5,776 bases of DNA from Planctomycetaceae bacterium (lineage in GTDB: Bacteria; Planctomycetota; Planctomycetia; Pirellulales; Pirellulaceae). Made by a program: the position numbers and the translations under genes. Positions 1 through 5,111 of the stretch are shown here, piece after piece; positions within the stretch are counted from its first letter, which is position 1; every line of letters begins with the position of its first letter. Under the pieces are notes generated by a model that worked only from the letters and a program-made list of their open reading frames with translations, searched no databases and was not told the DNA's origin. The DNA lies in assembly GCA_024642765.1 (NCBI GenBank), contig JAHEAM010000267.1, positions 1 to 5,776 of the forward strand, given 5' to 3'.

Positions 1-447
1 ATTCGCGAACGTCCGGTCGCCGGATTCGGATTTGGACTGTACCACAAATACAAAGTGCCCTTTCATTTTAGTGAATCAAGTGGCTTGCAGTTGCAGCGTG
101 GGCTAGTTTATACGCAGCACAATGTTTTTTTTGCGTATGCGGTGGAGACGGGGCTAGTGGGGCTTGGGGTCTTCGTGGCGATGTTGATTATGATTTTGTT
201 ACGTAGCATTCGGCTATTGCGAGATCGCGATTCGGATTTGGAGGTCCGCCTGCTCGGTACTTTTGGCTTTGCTGTTGTTATCACTTACGCATTCAACGGA
301 TTGTTTCATGATGTTTCCCTGATTCCGATGGCCAACTGCTTGTTGCTGACAACTGCAGGGACAGTTGGTCGGCTTACAAATGCGGATTTGGTGAACGTAA
401 CATCGACGCAATCCGACGGACATTTTGAGCCCGCTTGTGCACCGTGA
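1..447 (+). CDS. O-antigen ligase / polymerase-like membrane protein, C-terminal part (5' end outside window)
   Basis: The open frame enters at base 1 and stops at TGA 445-447, giving the last 148 residues. An internal GTG at 55 is not needed as a start because the frame is open to the edge. The visible order is a 'RPVAGFGFGLYHK' stretch, then 'QHNVFFAYAVETGLVGLGVF', then a hydrophobic segment ending in Arg-rich 'LLRSIRLLRDRD', then a second hydrophobic segment near the end. The HN...E.G..G pattern followed by a membrane helix is characteristic of the C-terminal half of the Wzy/WaaL O-antigen ligase superfamily. These inner-membrane proteins polymerise or transfer lipid-linked glycans. Ligase versus polymerase cannot be decided from this fragment. 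The gene converges on the protease gene with 59 bp between stops and no convincing terminator hairpin there. Together with that neighbour it suggests that a polysaccharide cluster lies to the left. Confidence 0.75.
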   Translation: MRERPVAGFGFGLYHKYKVPFHFSESSGLQLQRGLVYTQHNVFFAYAVETGLVGLGVFVAMLIMILLRSIRLLRDRDSDLEVRLLGTFGFAVVITYAFNGLFHDVSLIPMANCLLLTTAGTVGRLTNADLVNVTSTQSDGHFEPACAP

Positions 448-506
448 AATTGTTCGTGCTGCGATCTGTTCGTGTAGTGCTCGGACTGTTTACAAAAGCG
501 TCCAAA

Positions 507-1286
507 TTACCAAAGATTCCAATCTTCCGAACATAATATGTATAGCCCTAGCAGACCGTTAGTTATCGCGTGTGCCGCGACGCAATCCCAAAGGTTTCCG
601 GTTCGTTTCATCAACCAATTGATCAATGCGAACCAAACAATTGCCGCTAGGAACTCCTGCGGATGAGTTAGGACCGCATAAGCGATTACCAGCCACAAAC
701 TGCTTTGCGAAGTTTGGCGAAGGTCGCTTGTCGGCCAATCATTGGGCTCATCCCACCATCTCACTCCCCAGCCGCGAATCAGCCATTCTTCGGCAATTGG
801 AACACAGATTGCCAAAACCAAAAACCTGCAAAACAAAAATACGATTAGCCATGCCCAGTGGCCATCCAAATAGTGAAACGGATTGAACCCGCTACGAGTC
901 GCGACCCAAGTGGTCAGGCCCAATCGCTCGAAAATCCATTTCTCAAAATGGAGATTGCATATTCCAATCCATAACAAAACGCCTACTGCGCCGACCCAAA
1001 CGCTAATACTGTGAATGTGTACTGGGAAGGTGCGTATGACGTAACCAATTCCATACCCCAGAGCGGCCAGCATCAAGACTAACTGAGCGCCCACGAACCA
1101 AGTCATCGCACGGCCATACTCGAAGCGAAACGGCTGGACATCAAACTCGGTATCCAAGGGATGAACGGCAAACAAGGAAGCGACACTCATTGCGGCGAAT
1201 GGCAAAACATAGGCAAGAGTCGATTGGCTCTCGGGCCGCAGTTCACGTGCGGTCGAAAGCTCGGAATTTGTCTGCTCGACAGTCAT
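507..1286 (-). CDS. CPBP/CAAX-type intramembrane glutamic protease, exosortase-associated subtype
   Basis: A 259-residue integral membrane protein with roughly six to eight hydrophobic segments (for example about 22-42, 61-84, 92-112, 144-165, 197-225 and 231-251). All three CPBP motifs are present: EExxxR (E166, E167, R171), the middle histidine (H208 in 'VLTHPQE') and HxxxN (H239, N243). These are the residues expected at the active site of glutamic intramembrane proteases related to Rce1. The C-terminal pattern 'RTGNLWDCVAAHAITN' followed by LLGLYIL and a terminal W..W matches my memory of TIGR03008, the CAAX prenyl protease-related family linked to exosortase/PEP-CTERM sorting and exopolysaccharide loci. 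Target and cleavage are unknown. The start at CAT 1284-1286 has no clear Shine-Dalgarno sequence. The gene is divergent from the methyltransferase gene. Family confidence is high; the exosortase link is an inference, since no exosortase is in view. Confidence 0.85.
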   Translation of the reverse strand: MTVEQTNSELSTARELRPESQSTLAYVLPFAAMSVASLFAVHPLDTEFDVQPFRFEYGRAMTWFVGAQLVLMLAALGYGIGYVIRTFPVHIHSISVWVGAVGVLLWIGICNLHFEKWIFERLGLTTWVATRSGFNPFHYLDGHWAWLIVFLFCRFLVLAICVPIAEEWLIRGWGVRWWDEPNDWPTSDLRQTSQSSLWLVIAYAVLTHPQEFLAAIVWFALINWLMKRTGNLWDCVAAHAITNGLLGLYILCSEDWNLW

Positions 1287-1346
1287 TGGGAGCCGTTTCG
1301 TTGAGTGTTTTCAGTCCCGAATAATCGATCTAATTGGCGTCAAGCA

Positions 1347-1374
1347 TTTAGCGTGCTTTCTTTTCTTGTACAAT
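1347..1374 (+). promoter_or_regulatory. Weak candidate promoter for the secreted methyltransferase gene
   Basis: TACAAT at 1369-1374 matches five of six bases of a sigma-70 -10 box. A poor -35 (TTTAGC, 1347-1352) lies 16 bp upstream. It is placed in the 141-bp divergent spacer, with about 45 bp of leader before the ATG at 1428. No equally good minus-strand promoter for the protease gene was found. The -35 is weak, so this is only a candidate. Confidence 0.3.
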
Positions 1375-1427
1375 GCAAGAGGACTTTCTAGTTTAGCTCA
1401 GTAAGACTCAATTCATCGAGTGCGGTC

Positions 1428-2666
1428 ATGTTTCGAATTCCCGTTTTGATTTTGTATTTGATTCTGGGGCTTGTACCACCGTTTTGCTCGGCGACGTTCG
1501 CGCAACGTGAACCTCATGACACAGAAGAGTTTCGTAGGTTACGCGAGGCCATGGTGTCGACGGCGGTTGCTGCTGCAGGCGTCAAAAACGAGCGTGTCCT
1601 CAAGGTCATGCGGGAAACGTTACGCCATGAATTCATGCCCAAAAAAGTTTGGGATCAAGCTTACCTCGATGCGGGAATAGCGATCGGCAAAAAACAAACG
1701 ATCTCATCACCTTTTATTGTGGCCTACATGACAGAGTCGATCGATCCGCAACCCTCCGATCGGGTTTTGGAGATCGGAACGGGCAGTGGCTACCAAGCGG
1801 CGATTCTCAGTCCTCTTGTCAAAGAAGTTTACACGATCGAAATCGTTGAAGAGCTCGGTAAAACGGCAAACCAGACATTGAAACGACTGGGATACGAAAA
1901 TGTCTTTACTAAAGTTGGGGATGGATACTTGGGATGGGAGGAACACTCGCCATTCGATAAAATTATTGTTACATGCTCGCCCGAAAATGTTCCTAAGCCG
2001 CTGGTCGATCAATTAAAGGATGGTGGAATGATCGTCGTCCCGGTGGGAGAACGGCATCAACAGACGCTGTATCTATTCACTAAAAAGGACGGAGAATTGG
2101 TTGAACAAGCGTTGCGGCCAACCCTGTTTGTTCCGATGACAGGCCAGGCCGAGGACGAACGTCAGGTCAAACCCGACCCTGCCAATCCCGAATTACACAA
2201 CGCCGACTTCGAAGAGGCACTTGGTGAATCAGGATTTGTACAGGGGTGGTATTACGAACGACTTTGTGAACTCAAAACGAGCGATGAAGCGCCCAGCGGT
2301 AAGAATTTCTTGACGTTCAAGAATAGTGTTCCCGGTCAGTACGCTCATCTTATGCAAGGCATCGATTTGGATGGTCGCCTTGTTAGCAAGCTAGATTTCG
2401 GCCTGAATGTACGATTCCAAAACGTCGTCAACGGACCGGGTGAATATGACATGGCGCGCTGTGCGATTACTTTTTACGACCAAGATCGAAGAGAGATCAG
2501 TACCGAGTATTTCGGACCATTCGTTGGCACCCAATCCGATTGGCGTTTGCACGAGAAACAAATCAGTGTTCCCAAGTCGACGCGCGAGGCAATCTTTCGA
2601 ATCGGTATGTTCGGTGCAACGGGCGAAGTGGATTTTGATCAAATGATACTTAAACGAGCGAATTGA
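1428..2666 (+). CDS. pcm: Exported protein-L-isoaspartate O-methyltransferase with C-terminal beta-rich domain
   Basis: A 412-residue protein. Residues 1-25 form a signal peptide (hydrophobic core about 5-20, likely cleavage after TFA at 25), so the enzyme should act in the periplasm or outside the cell. Residues about 35-240 are a complete PCMT domain: substrate-loop segment 'GKKQTISSPFIVAYMTE' (87-103), SAM motif I 'VLEIGTGSGYQ' (113-123), acidic 'YTIEIVEEL' (135-143), 'GDGYLGW' (165-171), and 'VDQLKDGGMIVVPVGE' (193-208). The family methylates L-isoaspartyl residues with S-adenosylmethionine to start repair of aged proteins. Classical enzymes are about 210-225 residues and cytosolic. The extra residues about 255-412 contain alternating beta-type segments with 'GWYYERL', 'LTFKNSVPGQYAHLMQGI', 'FGPFVGT' and 'REAIFRIGMFGATGEVDFD', resembling a jelly-roll, carbohydrate-binding-like fold. 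The ATG at 1428 is chosen because it begins the signal peptide; no strong Shine-Dalgarno sequence precedes it. The gene appears to be monocistronic. Confidence 0.9.
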   Translation: MFRIPVLILYLILGLVPPFCSATFAQREPHDTEEFRRLREAMVSTAVAAAGVKNERVLKVMRETLRHEFMPKKVWDQAYLDAGIAIGKKQTISSPFIVAYMTESIDPQPSDRVLEIGTGSGYQAAILSPLVKEVYTIEIVEELGKTANQTLKRLGYENVFTKVGDGYLGWEEHSPFDKIIVTCSPENVPKPLVDQLKDGGMIVVPVGERHQQTLYLFTKKDGELVEQALRPTLFVPMTGQAEDERQVKPDPANPELHNADFEEALGESGFVQGWYYERLCELKTSDEAPSGKNFLTFKNSVPGQYAHLMQGIDLDGRLVSKLDFGLNVRFQNVVNGPGEYDMARCAITFYDQDRREISTEYFGPFVGTQSDWRLHEKQISVPKSTREAIFRIGMFGATGEVDFDQMILKRAN

Positions 2667-2867
2667 AAGTCGCGTGGAAATGTGGCCTATCAGACTTTGC
2701 TACTCCGATTATTCCGTTTTGTAGATGTTTCTCGTCCCGTACACGGTGACACGTTGGTGTTAGTGGAGTCAGTTCCAAACCAAATTTGCTTCTGATACAC
2801 CCTACTTAAAGGTGATCAATCAGGCCGTTTTGTCGAAATTGGGATTCGCAAAATTGCCTTTTAATCG
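2667..2867. other. Intergenic spacer without recognised gene
   Basis: This stretch lies between the methyltransferase stop and the next promoter. I found no credible coding frame, tRNA-like structure, or strong hairpin followed by a T run that would end the methyltransferase transcript. Transcription may therefore end by a factor-dependent route or read into the next gene. Confidence 0.5.
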
Positions 2868-2895
2868 TTGAAAATCGTCAAAGTTGTGCTATTCT
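2868..2895 (+). promoter_or_regulatory. Strong candidate sigma-70 promoter with extended -10
   Basis: TTGAAA (2868-2873, five of six -35 consensus bases) is followed by a 16-bp spacer and TATTCT (2890-2895). TG sits at 2887-2888 one base before the -10, forming an extended -10 element (TGcTATTCT). Initiation would fall near 2902, giving a leader of about 60 nt before the ATG at 2965. This places the in-frame TTG at 2884 inside the promoter and so argues against it as a start. It is the best promoter in the window and fits an independently expressed secreted protein. Confidence 0.6.
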
Positions 2896-2955
2896 ACTTA
2901 TTCGGCTTTGCTTTCCTGTTTTGCCGTAACTGTTTTAGTCAACAGGGAATTTGAC

Positions 2956-2960
2956 GAGGA
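2956..2960 (+). promoter_or_regulatory. Shine-Dalgarno site deciding the start at 2965
   Basis: GAGGA lies four bases before the ATG at 2965, slightly close but usable. It is the clearest ribosome binding site in the window. It supports starting at the ATG that immediately opens a signal peptide, not at the upstream in-frame TTG at 2884. Confidence 0.6.
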
Positions 2961-2964
2961 ATCA

Positions 2965-4167
2965 ATGAGAAAAACCAATATCATTTCTGGAGTTTTGAGT
3001 ACTGTGCTGGTGACAGCGTTCATGATAGCACCCCTAAATGCCGATTCTTTCGGGTCATCGGGTGGGGGGAGTTCCGGCGGTTCTAGCGGCGGATCATTCG
3101 GCTACGCCTCGAGTGGCGGTGGTAGTAGTGGCGGCGGAGGCGGTGGACTTTTTGGTGGTCGTACTCCCATCCGAAATCTGTTGGGGCGAATTCATGATCG
3201 CGTTCACAGTCACTTTCAAGGTGGCAGCTCAGGCGGATCAAGTGGCGGATTTTCTGGCAGTTCCAGCGGCGGTGCTTACGGATCAAGCGGCGGATTTTCT
3301 GGCGGTTCCAGTGGCGGATCAACTGGAAGTTATTACGCAGGTGGAAGCTCAGGCGGAAGTTATACAAATTTCAACTATAGCGGTTCCTCTGCAATCGGTA
3401 GTGGCTACTACAGCGGTGGGTCGATTGGTGGAACGACCGTAGTAACACCGAGCTACTCTTCGTATCAGCCAAGTTATTCGTCACCCATCGAATATCCAGG
3501 TTCGACTTTGCCGTCGATGGAATACGGTACACCCATTGAGTCCTACCCAAATCCTGGGGTTGTTACGCCACCAGAGCCAACCAATGCACAACCGACAGAA
3601 GGCGCGGCTGACAAAAAAGATTCGTCTACTTTGAACACGCCTGCAAGCAATGGTGCAGAGACAATTCTGACTGTTCGCTTGCCTGCAGAGTCCAAGTTTT
3701 ACGTCAACGATCGTGCAACATTGAGCAGCGGTGAAGAACGCGAGTTTATCGCGCGACGACTTGTGTTTGGTAAAACCTACACCTTCGAAGTCAAAGCGGT
3801 TCTTGAAAAAGATGGAAAAACCGAAGAGCGAACTGAAATCGTGAGCATTCGCGGTGGTGACAATCGCGAAATCGCTTTTGATTTCAGCAAGCCTGAATCT
3901 TTGATCACTTCGGTTGAAATTCAGGTTCCAGAGAATGCAAAAGTTGTTTTGGCTGGAGTTCCGACGAAGCGAATGGGGTTGGTACGTACTTTCCAAACAA
4001 CGGAACTTGAAAAGGGCCAAGCTTGGGAGGACTACACAGTTGTGGCGACGATTGAAAAGGATGGCAAGACCATCGAGCAAACAAAAACGTTGACGGTAGT
4101 TGCCGGCGAAGCGCACAAAGTTGAATTTGATTTCGACGACAACACGACACGTTTTGCAGTAAAATAG
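2965..4167 (+). CDS. Secreted Gly/Ser-rich protein with two C-terminal TIGR03000 (planctomycete) domains
   Basis: A 400-residue protein from the ATG at 2965. An upstream in-frame TTG (2884) would add 27 residues but sits in the promoter. Residues 1-26 are a signal peptide (RK at 2-3, hydrophobic core 6-24, likely cleavage after A26). Residues about 28-160 are low complexity, built of GSSGG, GGFSG and GGSYY units. A basic/amphipathic island at 68-85 (PIRNLLGRIHDRVHSHF, then Q) interrupts them. Residues about 160-232 are rich in Pro, Ser, Tyr and Thr and look like a flexible linker. Two tandem repeats of about 75 residues follow, at 233-307 and 316-390. They share 'P..(A/S)K...', a central 'R.F', 'EKDGKT', a T/V-rich strand and a final '(I/V)(A/E)FDF'. 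I recognise these as the planctomycete domain TIGR03000, function unknown. Export and display at the envelope are likely; a structural or adhesive role is inference. The gene has its own promoter and terminator, so it is probably a single-gene unit. Confidence 0.88.
   Translation: MRKTNIISGVLSTVLVTAFMIAPLNADSFGSSGGGSSGGSSGGSFGYASSGGGSSGGGGGGLFGGRTPIRNLLGRIHDRVHSHFQGGSSGGSSGGFSGSSSGGAYGSSGGFSGGSSGGSTGSYYAGGSSGGSYTNFNYSGSSAIGSGYYSGGSIGGTTVVTPSYSSYQPSYSSPIEYPGSTLPSMEYGTPIESYPNPGVVTPPEPTNAQPTEGAADKKDSSTLNTPASNGAETILTVRLPAESKFYVNDRATLSSGEEREFIARRLVFGKTYTFEVKAVLEKDGKTEERTEIVSIRGGDNREIAFDFSKPESLITSVEIQVPENAKVVLAGVPTKRMGLVRTFQTTELEKGQAWEDYTVVATIEKDGKTIEQTKTLTVVAGEAHKVEFDFDDNTTRFAVK
3235..3317 (+). 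repeat. 45-bp-spaced direct repeat in the Gly/Ser-rich segment
   Basis: Two copies of a 38-base unit begin at 3235 and 3280, both starting GGATCAAG. They are 45 bp (15 codons) apart and differ at only three positions, all T/C or A/G transitions. They encode GSSGGFSG(S/G)SSGG twice. Such close nucleotide identity suggests recent tandem duplication or slippage, so copy number may vary between strains. Confidence 0.8.
3661..4134 (+). repeat. Tandem pair of TIGR03000-type domains
   Basis: Copy 1 is encoded by 3661-3885 and copy 2 by 3910-4134, each 75 residues, separated by an eight-residue linker. Aligned landmarks are VxLP/IQVP near the start, an R-F-I or R-T-F centre, a 'VKAVLEKDGKT' / 'VVATIEKDGKT' strand-turn, and an FDF end. 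The copies are clearly diverged, including at DNA level, so this is an old duplication, unlike the recent Gly/Ser repeat upstream. Confidence 0.8.
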
Positions 4168-4211
4168 TCGAATTCGGTTTTTCCGATTGTATTGACGACA
4201 ACAACCATTTC

Positions 4212-4245
4212 AGCCGCGGACTTTGCAAAAGTCCGCGGCTTTTTT
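4212..4245 (+). terminator. Intrinsic terminator of the Gly/Ser-rich protein gene
   Basis: AGCCGCGGACTTT (4212-4224) pairs perfectly with AAAGTCCGCGGCT (4228-4240), giving a 13-bp stem around a GCA loop. The lower 10 bp are GC-rich. A run of six T residues (4240-4245) follows directly. It lies 45 bp after the stop codon at 4167 and isolates the next gene pair from upstream transcription. Confidence 0.92.
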
Positions 4246-4272
4246 GTTGATTACCCTTTTGTGGATTAGAAT
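4244..4272 (+). promoter_or_regulatory. Candidate promoter for the membrane-protein/HTTM pair
   Basis: TTGTTG (4244-4249, three of six -35 bases) is followed by 17 bp and TAGAAT (4267-4272, five of six -10 bases). Initiation would be near 4279. The -35 box overlaps the T run of the preceding terminator, so one transcription unit ends exactly where the next begins. The predicted start of transcription excludes the in-frame ATG at 4275. Confidence 0.45.
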
Positions 4273-4303
4273 GAATGGGTCGCCAAAAAATGACGACCCA
4301 TTC
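4273..4303. promoter_or_regulatory. Perfect 10-bp inverted repeat overlapping the predicted transcription start
   Basis: GAATGGGTCG (4273-4282) and CGACCCATTC (4294-4303) are exact reverse complements separated by 11 bases (CCAAAAAATGA). The arm centres are 21 bp apart, about two helical turns, as expected for a dimeric DNA-binding protein. The repeat lies just downstream of the candidate -10 box, so it could be a repressor operator. If transcription starts further upstream it would instead form a leader RNA hairpin. There is no T run after the second arm, so it is not a forward intrinsic terminator. Confidence 0.5.
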
Positions 4304-4328
4304 CTTATGCCGATCGACTGTAGCCCAC

Positions 4329-5111
4329 ATGAAAACGACTTCGCCAATCCTACCAAAAACGGCTGAGCCGATCCTCTGGACAAAAAATCGCAAACTGTTT
4401 GCAGGTGTGCTCGTTTCAGGCTGGATGTTCATTGTCCTGATGGGGCCGGTGACCAATCCGATTGCAACTGAAGAACTGACAGCACCTGTGGCACGTGCGT
4501 TGAGCCCGATTCACCAAGGCCTTTTTGTCGGCCACGGTTATCGTTTTTTCGCTCCCGATCCAGGCCCCAGTCATCTGCTGGTCTACAAAATTTATCGCGA
4601 TGGCGAACTTGTTAGCACAGGGCATTTTCCAGACCGAAATCGCGATTGGCCGCGATTGATCTACCATCGTTGGTTTATGCTGAGCGAATCGATCTATTCG
4701 GAACACGCACGAACGCCAGACGACGAATCGTTTGCCAGCATTCAAAAAGATTTCCAAAATCGAATTGAGGCATTTCGCAAGGCAGGGCAGGGGGGGTATG
4801 CCGCCAACATGCAAGTCATCTTGGAGCGGCAAATCCTAATGTACGCCAAAACCAAAAAACGGATCGCCGAGTTAGTTGATGCAGTCGGCAAGCAATTGCT
4901 AGTTCGATACCATGGCGACCGCGTCGAGTTGTTCCTGCAAGAACGCCGCCTGCCGGCTCCCGTAGATCTCATACTCGGGCAGAAAATCACGGACGAGAGT
5001 TTTTTAAGTGAACTCTTGCCAATTAGTGCGGCACATCCCTCGGGTCCAGAAGACTTGCCAATCGACGCAGATCATTTTCACCAGTCCATTCCGAAAGAGA
5101 GTGGTCAATGA
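4329..5111 (+). CDS. Single-pass membrane protein of unknown function, partner of HTTM protein
   Basis: A 260-residue protein from the ATG at 4329. In-frame ATGs at 4275 and 4290 would add 18 or 13 residues, but they lie in the inverted repeat and at or near the predicted transcription start, so 4329 is preferred. No clear Shine-Dalgarno sequence is visible. A short basic N-terminus (WTKNRK at 17-22) precedes one membrane helix (about 23-39), placing the rest outside the cytoplasm. Notable segments are 'FVGHGYRFFAPDPGPSHLLVY' in shorter parts: GYRFFAPDPGP (70-80), a beta-like 'YKIYRDGELVSTGHFP' (86-101), 'PRLIYHRWFMLSE' (108-120), a helical charged stretch (137-190) and a 'VRYHGDRVELFLQERRLP' strand pair (192-209). 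I do not recognise a named family. The position and the FAP motif recall actinobacterial DUF5819 proteins that neighbour HTTM genes, but this is from memory. The stop overlaps the next start (ATGA), implying translational coupling. Confidence 0.8.
   Translation: MKTTSPILPKTAEPILWTKNRKLFAGVLVSGWMFIVLMGPVTNPIATEELTAPVARALSPIHQGLFVGHGYRFFAPDPGPSHLLVYKIYRDGELVSTGHFPDRNRDWPRLIYHRWFMLSESIYSEHARTPDDESFASIQKDFQNRIEAFRKAGQGGYAANMQVILERQILMYAKTKKRIAELVDAVGKQLLVRYHGDRVELFLQERRLPAPVDLILGQKITDESFLSELLPISAAHPSGPEDLPIDADHFHQSIPKESGQ

Noticed and set aside
513..526. Perfect palindrome AAGATTccAATCTT near the end of the protease gene, considered as a bidirectional terminator for the convergent genes
   Set aside because: It lies within the protease coding sequence (its last residues), is AT-rich with a two-base loop and has no T run in either direction; likely chance.
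1342..1358. Short hairpin AAGCA/TGCTT followed by a pyrimidine run in the divergent spacer
   Set aside because: Only a 5-bp stem with a 7-base loop; too weak for a terminator or operator claim.
2884..2964. In-frame N-terminal extension of the Gly/Ser-rich protein from TTG 2884
   Set aside because: The TTG lies within the best promoter of the window, and the ATG at 2965 has a GAGGA site and begins a signal peptide.
3050..3420. Repeated GGCGGATCA-like units considered as a CRISPR array or intergenic repeat
   Set aside because: Units are in frame, irregularly spaced, without unique spacers, and are explained by GSSGG coding.
3038..3442. Alternative plus-frame and minus-strand open frames in the Gly/Ser repeat region
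   Set aside because: Repetitive GGC/AGT codons keep other frames open; their Ala/Val-rich or Arg/His-rich translations are by-products of the repeat.
4275..4328. Upstream ATG starts (4275, 4290) for the HTTM partner
   Set aside because: They fall in the inverted repeat and at or near the predicted transcription start, and the extra residues add nothing to the membrane anchor. Not fully excluded if transcription starts further upstream.
3905..4456. Long minus-strand open frame across the 3' end of the Gly/Ser-rich gene, the terminator and the next gene
   Set aside because: It is antisense to two well-supported genes, crosses a terminator and has a composition without family features; a shadow frame.
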